Assembly: GCF_030272615.1 (NCBI RefSeq) | Contig: NC_081407.1 | Coordinates: forward strand, 379,771,179-379,835,178 | Reading direction: 5' to 3' | Origin: Cryptomeria japonica | Lineage: Eukaryota > Streptophyta > Pinopsida > Cupressales > Cupressaceae | DNA length: 64,000 nt | Shown here: positions 21,661 to 31,839 of the stretch, one piece after another | How positions within the stretch are numbered: position 1 is the stretch's first letter | How the letters are laid out: each line of letters opens with the position of its first letter | Notes under the pieces: model-generated | What the model was told of the DNA's origin: nothing | Databases searched by the model: none | Seen by the model: the letters and a program-made list of their open reading frames with translations, nothing else | Position numbers and translations under genes: made by a program

Positions 21661-23610
21661 CCTATGGATTCATCTTTCGTAGCTTTTGTTTGACTGGTTT
21701 AACTCCTAGAGAGATGGAAAAGTGATGCATGATTAAGTGTGGATCGACTCCGGGCATATCGGCATTTGACCAAGAAAAGTTAATTTGTTGTTCTTTAAAG
21801 AAAATGATAAATGCTGATCTTTCCTCCTTTGTCAGAGATTCTGCAAGGTGTATGTTTTTGACTGTTTCAATGGTACCAATGTTGATTGATCGAGTGGACT
21901 CAATCAATATTGGTGATCGCTCATGAAAGTGCTCAAGAAGAGTGTCAAGTCTCCCATCGTTAGGTGCCTTAAAGAGGTTTTCATCCTCAGATGCATCATT
22001 TATTTTTACTTTTTTGTGATCTAGAGCTGCCATTGATTAGTTTTCAGCACCAGATCTTTTACTTGGTTCATTTTTGCAACTGAGAGACTTCGCACTCCCT
22101 AATTGGCAGACATCGTTACTTTGTTAACTGGTAGAGCCTATTTCCGGGTTAACGGTACATAGGTAGTGGATAATAGATTCATCATCTAGGAAAATTGGTA
22201 TATCATGGATTTCAGGTTCATCCCAGTTTATGAGGTCAGGAAAGACAAGTGGTAAGGAATTGTTAGGTGGATCAAGTTCTGCTACTGTAAGTGTCAAGAC
22301 AGAGATTTTATCGTGATTGTTCTTGGTTTTAAAGAAGTCCAAGATTTCATCGAGGTCTTTGATGGTATTATCTTTTGTATAGACTTGTTCATAATGTTTC
22401 TATTCGCTTTCCTTGGCATCATAGATGTTTTGTGGTCCAAATTCAAGAGGTCTATCTTCTATGTTATGCTCTTCCTAAGAAAGGGGTATGGTGCCAATGT
22501 TATTAGGGATATTTGTAGTAGCATTTGAGCAGGTACCCCACTCATATTCATTGGAATCAATCTCTGAGGCATCATCCTAGATTCTATCAGTGTTGTAAAC
22601 TGGTATGTTGTATGGTGAAAACAAATCTTTGATAATGGATACCATTCTGATAGTTTTTGTTGATTCAGTGTTAGATCCTGCTTCTACTTTCTATATTTGT
22701 TCATAGACTGTGCCTCCTTGGGGAGAAATAATGATATCCTAAGATGATTTTATTTGTTCTTGAAATAGTGGATCTTGAATATGAGCTACTACTGCAGATA
22801 TGGCCTTCTTGTAGCTTAGAAGCTTTTCCTGATGTAACTTTTGTTCTTGACGTTCCCGTGCCTTGCAGGTTGTTTCTACTGACTCAAATAGTGCTTCCTA
22901 CCAGGATTCTTCTTTGTACTTCTTCTTTACTTTCCATTGAGGTTTCACAGTTATGCGGGGCAGCTTTCTTAATAGGAAAGTGAGCTTACAACCCAATCCT
23001 ATTTTGTCTCTACTAGGCTGTGAAGGAAGATCTATGGGTTCAGTGACTCCTTCTTTGCATTTCCCAATAGGTCCTTTACCATCATATCCCATTTGTTGCA
23101 TGATTAAGTATCATTTTCCATATAGGTGTGTTGGTAGAACAATGTCCAGAGCAGCTGCTCTGTTATCTTCTTCCTCATCTTGGTATAACCAGCTAAGAAT
23201 GTCCTTATCTTTTGATTCATGTGCGAGAGTGCCCAATTGGATGAAGGTACCATCAAATTTGGTGATGGGCTGAGTTACCAGATGTGTTGATGTAGTAGGC
23301 AATCCATGAGATCTGGGTGATGTCGGTAATTTGGCCAAACATAGGGGTTCCAAAGAGTATTCTCCCATACCTTGGTCTTTGATTTGCATTTGCTGTTTGA
23401 AATCTCTAGATAATGAGTTGGGCTTTGTTGTTTGTAGATCTGATGTTGAAGATCGCTGCTTTTCTCTATTATGGAACTAAACTGTCCTGGGTTGCCCCCA
23501 TTGCTTTGCAATGTTGAAATGGATTTTGATCAGCAGATATGGAGATTTCTTGTCCGTCATAAGGAAATTTGACACACTGGTGATACGTAGAAGGCACTGC
23601 TTGCATTTCA
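21661..23610 (-). pseudogene. element A protease-RT linker with G-patch domain
   Basis: Frames at 23389-23111, 23101-22898, 22342-22124 and 22033-21662 are all in phase with RT and form the linker. At about 23090-22970 it contains a G-patch: MGYDGKGPIGK ... IDLPSQP ... GLG, the glycine pattern of this RNA-binding motif, as seen in several plant Tat-type polyproteins and in betaretroviruses. The rest is acidic and Pro-rich. A segment at 22033-21662 (LTKEERSAFIIFFKE ... HHFSISLGVKPVKQK) is the conserved lead-in to RT. Stops and at least one frame change against the protease segment break it. Confidence 0.8.
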
Positions 23611-23621
23611 TGTATCCAAGG

Positions 23622-24332
23622 TCACCCTAACAAAATATTGTAAGTGAGATCTATGTCTAAGACTTGACACATAGTATCCTTTTGCACTGGTCCCACTTGA
23701 ATAGGTAACATCACGGTTCCTTTAGAGGACCTTTCCTCATCATCATAGGCCTTTATGGTAATCTTCTTATAGGGATCAATAAACTCTTCTGAGAAGCCTA
23801 ATGCAAGGATAAGCTTTAAAGTACATATATTAAGTCTAGCTCCTCCATCTATTAAGACTCTTTTTACTCGGTGTTTGCAAATGATGACTTCGATATGGAG
23901 AGGAGTGTTATGCGGATGACTCAAGGAAGCATTGTCATGCTCTGAGAAGGTGAGATTATGAGGCCCTGTCATATGGGCAACCATGGCTTGAAATTTGTCC
24001 GCATCTAGATCTTGAGGTACATTGGTTTCCAATAGCACTTGTTCCAATATGTTTTTGTGTTTGGGTGATAGTTTCGGCAATTCTATTATAGATATCTGAG
24101 CTGGAGTTTTTCGTAGTTGGCTAACCAAATCATATTGGATTTTTGATGTAGTAGTTGTAGGCATAGTATGTCCTTTTAAGACATATTTCTGAGTTCGGGT
24201 TGTTACATTGACAGATTCATGATCACGCTGATCTCGGATGGTGATGACATTTACTTGATGATCTTCAGTTGATATGTGATTTATGGTGTTGTTGTAAATA
24301 TGGTTGATACGAGCTCCACGTGTATCATTCAA
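23622..24332 (-). pseudogene. element A aspartic protease region
   Basis: A 236-codon open stretch in a frame different from gag and RT. The active-site motif reads VLIDGGARLNIC, the D-G-G variant common in plant gypsy proteases, at about 23865-23830. The downstream conserved block ends at TYNILLG, where a stop (about 23622) interrupts the expected PWIHEMQAVPSTYHQ segment that is still readable just beyond. The protease would process the Gag-Pol polyprotein. Confidence 0.85.
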
Positions 24333-26202
24333 GGTTGAAGCTCCATCTTTGTTGTAATTTGGAAAAGGATTTTTAAAGGCTCCGTGATCATCATTTGTTT
24401 TGAGACCATCTACCGTTGAGTCACCTCAATCAATCATGTCTTGCACAATGTTTTTCAATCTCATGCAATCGTTCGTCCGATGACCCCTGTTACGATGGAA
24501 ATCACAATAGTGCGAATCATTCCACCAAGGTGGTTTGATTTGGGGTTCATAGTTGCTGATTGCAGGCAAGGAGAGAATTTTGTTTGCTAGAAGTTCTCTG
24601 AATGCTGATTCTAGTGATTGTCCCAGTGGTGTGAAGACACGCTTTTGGAAATTGTTCGTGTTATCGTGTGAATTATTGTTAGGTCCTGGATTCGTGTGTT
24701 TGCTTTGAGTATCATTGGTGTTGTTTGTGTTGAGTTGTCCTTGATTGGTGTTTGGTGCATATGTGTTAACATTTGGATTAGCATTTTTAGGATTTTCGTA
24801 GTCTGAGGATTTCCGGATAATGCAAGCACTGGTTGCTTAGATTTGGGATCATGTGATTCATTGTTGCCTTCATTTTTGTTTCGAGTCCAGAATCGAGATT
24901 TGTCCAAGTTGTTGTTGTTCTGGTTATTGTAGTTTGATGAGTTTGTTCCTTCCTTGAAGAATTTGAGTGTTCCCTTTTTGACACACGCTTCCTCTACTTG
25001 AATGCCATTTTCAATCAATTTAGCGAAAGACGGTATGCATTGGAGTTTTATCCTGTAACTCATTTCACCATTCAAGTTGTCGATGAAGATTTCCATTTTC
25101 TCCTTTTTAGGAATATCTCGAGGATATCATGATACCATACGTCGCCAGTGTTGAAGGAATATCATGAATGTTTCATTATTCTTTTGTTTGGTGTTGCAGA
25201 CATCTAGCATGGTTATGGCGTGTTGGATGTTATAGGAGTATTGTGTTATGAACTTGTTAACCAATTCATCAAACAATCTAATAGGTGGTGTAATTTTGGA
25301 TAACCATTCCATTGTTTTCCCTCCCAAGCTTCTTGGGAATAACCTCATCAGATAGGTGTCATCATGAGCAAACTCAAGACTCATGGTACATAATTCTCTG
25401 ACATGATCATGGGGATCACTTTTTCCATCATATTTGTCAAATTTAGGCATGTCTAAGTTTGAAGGAAAAGGGATCATGTGTAATCTCCTGTCAAAAGGAT
25501 AGGACGGATTTCGTTTAAAGAGTACCATACTATTGTCCCTTGCTGCATGTCTTGCATTTGCCTTTGCAACATTTGCATTTGTTGAGTAAGGGCAGCCAAA
25601 GGTACATTGTTTTGCTGAGGGAATAGTTCTTCCCTTGTATTGATCCTAGGTTTAAATGGGTTTGGAATGGTATGTTTTGCTCCGGGATGTTTTGCATTGG
25701 TGTATGTTGTTCTGGTATGTTTTGATCCGGGATGTTTTGTTCAGGGTCTCGGATTTCCCTTTCTCGCTATCATTCTTGATATTCGTAATGCTGAGGGTGT
25801 GTCCTAAACACATCTGCATCAAGGTTTTCAGGGAGTTTTACTCCTTTACTTGTGAGTATGAGCAAATATTTTTCTTTGTCATTTTCCATGAGCCTTTCTA
25901 CAAGCTTTTGGAATGAAGTGCTTTCCTGACATTCCTGAAGAAGCTCTTTAGAAATTTCAGTATCCTCTAGGTGTGGACCCTCAAAAGGATTTGACAACCT
26001 TCAATTCATACTAGACTCCGTGTGTGTCTCGCTCTGTTGGTTTTGTTGAGAGCAAGTAACGGGCATTTTTAGTAGAAACTTTCAGTGATGAAGGGGACAA
26101 AATCCTCTTCGATATGTTGCTTGGGGGTTGGTGGTTCTGGTCGGGGTATGTTATAAATGATACACTCATCGAGTAAGAATGCCGAATTGATCCTTCCTCC
26201 AT
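24333..26202 (-). pseudogene. element A gag, broken
   Basis: Starts about 26202 (ATG of MEEGSIRHSYS) and needs several single-base frame changes (near 26165, 26000 and 25535). After a charged N-terminal region comes a Gln-rich predicted coiled coil (LTQQMQMLQRQMQDMQQG, about 25610-25550). Next is the retrotransposon gag domain (25528-25127; FPSNLDMPKFDKYDGKSDPH, later LFDELVNKFITQY). After a TGA at 25127 follow an Asn/Lys-rich region (25096-24611) and a zinc-knuckle-like motif at about 24510-24450 (YCDFHRNRGHRTNDCMRLK). It would form the virus-like particle and bind RNA. Confidence 0.88.
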
Positions 26203-26925
26203 GATTTATGATTTGATTAAAAGCTCATTTTTGACAATATGCCCTTGTCTTTAAAGGCTCTTTTTCAAATTCATTGGTTTTGTTTTGGATATAACATTTG
26301 ACATGATGAAGGAATACTCGATGAGATTTGAAGAGTTGACGATTGATGTATAAAAACTTATTTCTCTTGAGAAATTTGGAAAAACTAGGTTGTTGTTTCT
26401 TCAACGTGATGTTACAATAAAGGCTCTTTCTTCTCAGAATATGGGGATTAGTCATGCATGAGTGATCAATGGTTTACTTTGATTTGTTTGGATTCAGTTG
26501 ATCTTGTTTTGAAAATTTCAAGTCTTACTTTATCAAAATGAAGGTTTAGATGTCCCTTCACGACAAAACGTGTCAAATGATATGGATAAAAGTCTCCTGA
26601 TATGGAGACTTGATTTGACAACCTGATATTGTTTAAAACAAGTGTTTTTGAGATGAAATCCGTAAGATGGTAAAGGATTTTGTTGATACTTATAATGAGG
26701 TTTCCAGATTATGATAAGATAGATATGTTTTATCATGCGATCAGTTTCAGATTTTTTACAACATTTGTTTTGACACAAACTTAGCTCAAGAAATAGCTTT
26801 TAAAGGTTTGTTTTCGCTACTCTGCTTTGATGGGAATTGATGCTGATGAAAAGAGGCTTTTGAAAATGTTTTCAAAAATTTTAAATTTCCTCACTGTTTT
26901 TCCCCCTGTCTATATGTTTTTGGTC

Positions 26926-27300
26926 ATGCGCTAAAACAGGGACAAAATGCGCTACCAAAATTACTCCACGCGCTAAAAGAATGACCACACGCGCTAGGCT
27001 ACCCCCAAACACACGCCAAAAGTTTTGACTGTTCAAAATTTGTTTTCTGCCTTTTTGAAAAGTTATGCACTAATCTAGGTCTATGACGCGCTAACTGTTA
27101 AACCTAATGCGTTAATGTTTGGTTTCCATGCGCTAAGCTTATGCTTCAACACACTAGATTGTTTTTCTAATTCGCTAAATGTTTTAACACTGTTTTGGAC
27201 TTGGGATAAAATGCTACTGTTTGGAATAGACGTGCTAACTGGATGGTTTGATGCGCTAACTGAAATACCCTACACGCTAAGGAGTTGTCCCCACATGCTA
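26926..27300 (+). repeat. array 2 of the ATGCGCTA motif, 21-bp spacing
   Basis: ATGCGCTA or variants (ACGCGCTA, ATGCACTA, ATGCGTTA, ATTCGCTA, ACGTGCTA, ACACGCTA, ACATGCTA) start at 26926, 26947, 26968, 26989, 27065, 27086, 27107, 27128, 27149, 27170, 27230, 27251, 27272 and 27293. Nearly every interval is exactly 21 bp; the gaps are degenerate sites. The octamer is the reverse complement of that in array 1, so the arrays face each other across the element. Confidence 0.9.
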
Positions 27301-28807
27301 ATCTACCCTGATTTTTCCTTCAGTTGGTTTTTCTGCAATTTTTGGGTTTGATTGTGAGTTTTTCAACTTTGATGGATGATTTTTTGAAGTAGTAAATGTA
27401 AGCACAGCACAAAAAGTACAACCATTTTGCCTAATCTGATAAAAAGTGTATGTTCTATGAGGATGTGTTCAAATCCCCAATGTTTTAACAAGTTTGGATA
27501 TGAATAATACACTTCAGAAAGACTCTTTATTCAAAGGTCATAAATAACATCATAGCCCACTAGTCTCGATACTCCGTTAGCTCAAACAGTCGTGTCACCC
27601 CCTAAAGGGCGCCCCTTTTTTTTGCTTTTTGGTAGAAATTAACCCAAAGTGAATTGCTTCACAGTTGAGTAGTTATCTTGGGAGATATATGGTGAGTAAT
27701 CTTGGGGGCAGATTTTTCCCCACCCTTGCACTATGATGTTATAAATGTCTGGTTACTGACTCGGTGCAAAGTTTCTATTTCTATGGCTCGTAATCAGGCT
27801 TCCTGTTCAGCCATCAGTGATAAACTCCCTCAGGAGGCTTCCCAACCTTTAGAACAAAGGCTTTACGTATCACGAGGATACTGGGGGAAGGCTAATCACT
27901 GCATGCAACCGTTGAAAAGGACTTTCGTCACTTTTCACTTTCGATTATAGTGGGTTGGAACACTTGGCATCAAAGTCATTTCCCACTTAGGTCATTCCCT
28001 TCACAGTGGCCATAAATGGCTTTAAGAGTTGATTTCAACTCCTCGGGAAGGCAGGCCTGCTAAAAGATGTAAATACTTGAAGGAAAGAAAGCTTTTTAAG
28101 AGAGGTCTGGCTTTTTGTTCACCCAGTTAAGGGGAGAGAATATACCTTCCACTTTCGATACAAGGCAATCAGAGTTCTTTTTAAGCCTTCAATTCAGTGA
28201 TTTGCTAACCTCTATTTGGAGATGTTGCTCCAAGAAAAGCATGGTGTTCCTTTTAGTTCCTCAAAGCAATGATTATTTAATTTAGTGAAAGAAACTGGTC
28301 AACAAAGCAAAAATTATCGATGTGGTCAACAAAAGAAAATCGAAAAAGGGGAATAACTTCCCCTTTTTTTTTAATTTTGAACAAAACTTCGTAAGTGAGG
28401 TTCTTTCTCTTGCAAAATTTAAAAAGGAATCCTTTTATACACCAAAGGATGGTGAGGTTCTTTTTAAAGCTACGTTTTGCAAAAAGAAAAGTTTGCATTG
28501 TTCTTTTTAGAGCCTAAAATAAAGGTTTTCTCCTATGAAAACAAGAAAATTTCTAATAGTGGTTCTTTTTATAGCCTAAAAACAAAGTGAGTTCAATTTT
28601 AAGAAAAGAAAATCAAATTTTAAACTAACATAAGTAAGTTAGTAAAAATCTAACTATCTTGATCCTAAGACGAAGCTCCCATCTGCAATAAAGTTGTTAG
28701 AAACCTGCAAAATAACCAGTCAAAGACGTTAGATAACTCGGTGGACTTCCACAAGTCTAAGTTTTAACTTTCGGTTACAATTTTTGTTTTTCTTATTTCT
28801 GTCAGTG

Positions 28808-29082
28808 ATGCGCTACAGAACAAACTGTACGTGCTACAAAATCACAATAATGCGCTAAGATAAATCAGTGATGTGCTATATTGTCTTCGAGATGCGCTAC
28901 TCTATGTTCCAGAGATGCTACTCTATTTTTCTCCCACATCGAAATCTGTAGGAAAAATTTTGTATTCTGATGCACTAATAAATAGACTTTACGTGCTAGA
29001 TGATGGACCCAATGTGCTGAATAGTGAACTGGATGCGCTAGGTTGTTAACCGGATGCGCTAAACAGTTAACCCAACGCACTA
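28808..29082 (+). repeat. array 3 of the ATGCGCTA motif, 21-bp spacing
   Basis: Sites start at 28808, 28829, 28850, 28871, 28892, 28913, 28970, 28991, 29012, 29033, 29054 and 29075; all intervals are 21 bp except one of 57 bp. The array ends about 60 bp before the primer-binding site. On the minus strand it translates as heptads such as LAHPVNN and LAHPVHY for about 70 codons (28865-29080) before stops, so a coding origin is possible. Confidence 0.9.
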
Positions 29083-29143
29083 ATTCATTTTTTTCGCGTA
29101 CCTACAAAAGGGGTTAAATAAAAAAAATGATTTGATATATGGG

Positions 29144-29170
29144 GTAAGGCCCCATGGTGGGCACCAAAAA
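29144..29170 (-). other. primer-binding site of element A
   Basis: Directly inside the 5' LTR, the minus strand reads TTTTTGGTGCCCACC followed by ATGGGGCC. This is the TGG(C/T)GCC-type sequence common after gypsy LTRs in plants. I do not assign the primer tRNA. Confidence 0.65.
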
Positions 29171-30621
29171 TGTATGTGAGAAAAGCGGGTCGATAGAACT
29201 CAAAATGCAAAAAATGGAGCTCTATGGAGCCTTGCTCACACACCCACAAGACTTCTTGGTGCAAGCTATGGAGTTATGAAGCATAAATCAGCTTCCCAAG
29301 TATGGTTCCATGGCTCTCTATCTTGCACGGTCCCTCAAACCAATGTTTTTGCTCTCATATCACTGAGCAAAATGGTTTAGGGATGGCAAATGCAAGAACG
29401 AGGGATGCTTTTGTTGATTTTAATATGAGATGCATCCTAAGCTATGCATGATTCTAGAAATACAATAAACTAACTATAAGATGACAAGGTTAGTAAACAA
29501 ACAATCCTAGCATACTATATTAGTTCAATGATTTAAGCTATATGATAAGGAACATACTCTAAATTAGCATATTTAGAGTAATTTCTTTTTAAAAGAGAGG
29601 CTAAATGATGATCATATATGAAATGTGAAAGCTTGAATGTATTTGAGCATAAGTATGATACTAAAGACTTGGATCTATGAAAATAGAGGAATGAGAGCTC
29701 TATTTATAGCAAAAATAGGGCAATGGATGGCCAAGATTGAAAGGTTTAATCAAGGGTTGAGTTTGAAAGTTGGGAATCCATGTTTGCAATTGGCACCAAT
29801 GAAATGGTGACAAATGTCAACATAAGACTGGTCAAGAAAAGGGGTTGGAGACATTAAATGCCTGAGAAGACCTCATGGTTATCTTAGGGGGTAAGGGTCA
29901 AGCTTAAGTTAAGATTACCCATTGGATTAAGCTTTTATCAAAGGATAAACCCTTGTGCAAATAATTAAGGGATAACCATGGTCAAAGCAATGAATGCTTG
30001 ACGAGACCCTTGGGTTACATGGAGGTTGAGTTTAGAGAAAGTCTCTAATCATGCAAGGGGGTTGAGTTAACCATTAATGGTTTGTAAGAGAAAGTTGTTG
30101 GAGATTTGGAGCCTTTAATGGTTATTGAAGACTTTGAGGGTTTGAGAAGTGACTTCCCTTTGTTTAGGGATGTGACAAAGTTTAGAAGATGGGTTAGGTT
30201 AATTTAGAAGTGATTAGAAGAGTCTAGAAGGGGGGTTAGGAATAGAGTTTAGGAAGCAAGTGGGAGATGTAGGATTTTGCAAGTGGATGGAGGGATAATA
30301 GGATTTTAATTGAATAAAATGAATTTCATTCAATTTGGTTGCAATTGGGAAAATCAAATAAATTAGATTTATTCAATTTAGGATAAACTATATAATTAAA
30401 TTTGAATTTAATTAAAAGTGGATAGAAGGGATTTAATTGAATAAAATGATTTATTCATTAAATGGTAAAAAGAAGTCTAGTGAATTTAATTTAAATAAAT
30501 TGAGTAATTTACTTAATTTAAATAGAAGAATGTGGGTGATTCAATTAAATTAGATTTAATTAAATAAAGAAATGAACATAAAATATTCATTTATGAATAT
30601 GGTCATTTTTATACGTCTATA
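29171..30621 (-). repeat. element A 5' LTR (1,451 bp)
   Basis: Plus-strand start TGTATGTGAG; the other end reads GTCTATA, where the 3' LTR has GTCTACA, so one terminal CA has become TA. It is flanked by GTTTC at 30622-30626. Confidence 0.95.
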
Positions 30622-30626
30622 GTTTC

Positions 30627-31839
30627 CAATAAAGTTGAGGTATTAGTTATTTGTCCATCAAGCTGATTATACCAACATTTAGTAAATGGTTACTACTATC
30701 ACTGGTTTATATACCTATATTTGGCATTTCAAAGTGAATATATATTTTTTGGATTCAACCATAAATCACGATAAGGTTGTGGCTAGTTCCTTTAATACTT
30801 GTGAGCATTGATCCTTGTGAGATCCTTTATATTGGTTCACACATGATGTCAAGGTACAATATTAATCTCTTAAATGGTAGCCACTATACATAGGTGTATA
30901 TGTATGTTACATCATACACACATGTATAATTTATTTATCATGTTGGAGTCAATTATTATAAATATGCATAAAAGAAACATATATATCAAAAATTCTATAA
31001 TTTTTTATGAGTTTAAAAGTGTCCATGTTATCATACATGCACGTAGCATAAATGCATTTGAGTTAATGTAATTAACATCCACCCATGTGTGCATATATAA
31101 GTATCTGTTCATGACAATATGGATACATGTATACATGTTCTTTACAAAAATGCAATCATATATTCATATGATATTAAGACAATATCCAGAAGAAAAAGAT
31201 AGGTATACACCTGTCATAGAAGAAAAACATTCCAAGTATGAATACTGTGATGAAAGACATGGTAGGCAATCTTTCATATTATATTTTAAGTGATAAAAAT
31301 TTTGTATTATAGAAGCTTCTCAATCACTTTGAAACCCTTGTTATCTTTATTGCATGACCTTTGCAGTGCACACAAGTATCATTTCCTGATCATGTTGTAT
31401 GTAATTGCTAATCATTTCCTAACTCAAACATTCTCTCGTCTTTGTTTTCACCTGGGTACTTTATTTCTTTCTATTTCTCGTAGCACTCATGGAACTATTA
31501 TTAGCTTAATCAAGATAAGAATAGAAATAAAAAATGTTATATGTAAGTATCTAATATTTCATGCTATTTTAAATTAAATAAAATTCATCATGTCATTAAA
31601 TACAAATCTAATATCAAATATCATACATTTTATTTACAAAATTATTTATTTAAGTTTTTTATTTCATTTAGAAATTTAATTAACCAAGCAAAATGAATCT
31701 AAATTTTTTATTCAATAACTAAAAAATAAGAATATTTTACATCATTCCTTGTTAATAAAAAACAATGTCTCGATGTCTTACTCTTACACAAACATACGCA
31801 TATGATAATGTAGTGTCATAAATTATAACTTGTACAATT
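30627..31839. other. AT-rich flank, no gene seen
   Basis: Sequence beyond element A's target site. The short plus-strand frames here have no coding character that I recognise. Confidence 0.5.

Larger units (their letters stand above)
26203..29143 (-). other. 5' leader of element A (2.9 kb)
   Basis: Between primer-binding site and gag. It holds arrays 2 and 3 of the octamer, a non-array centre (27310-28800), and no intact frame. The centre contains AG/TC-rich and poly-pyrimidine stretches. Some Tat elements carry an extra gene upstream of gag. Here only the array-derived minus-strand frame at 28865-29080 could be a relic of one. Confidence 0.6.
12164..30621 (-). mobile_element. element A: complete 18.46-kb Tat-like Ty3/gypsy retrotransposon
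   Basis: Two 1,451-bp direct repeats (12164-13614 and 29171-30621) are flanked by an exact 5-bp target-site duplication, GTTTC (12159-12163 and 30622-30626). Gag-pol is on the minus strand, so the right LTR is the 5' LTR. Order on the minus strand: 5' LTR, primer-binding site, 3-kb leader with two motif arrays, gag, protease, G-patch linker, RT, gypsy RNase H, second RNase H, integrase, about 5 kb of extra sequence with an antisense PMD gene, polypurine tract, 3' LTR. The dual RNase H, the absence of a chromodomain and the antisense extra gene before the 3' LTR place it in the Tat lineage (family knowledge). By hand the LTRs differ at about 35 positions (2.4%), mostly transitions, so the insertion is fairly recent for this region although all reading frames are broken. 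Confidence 0.95.
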
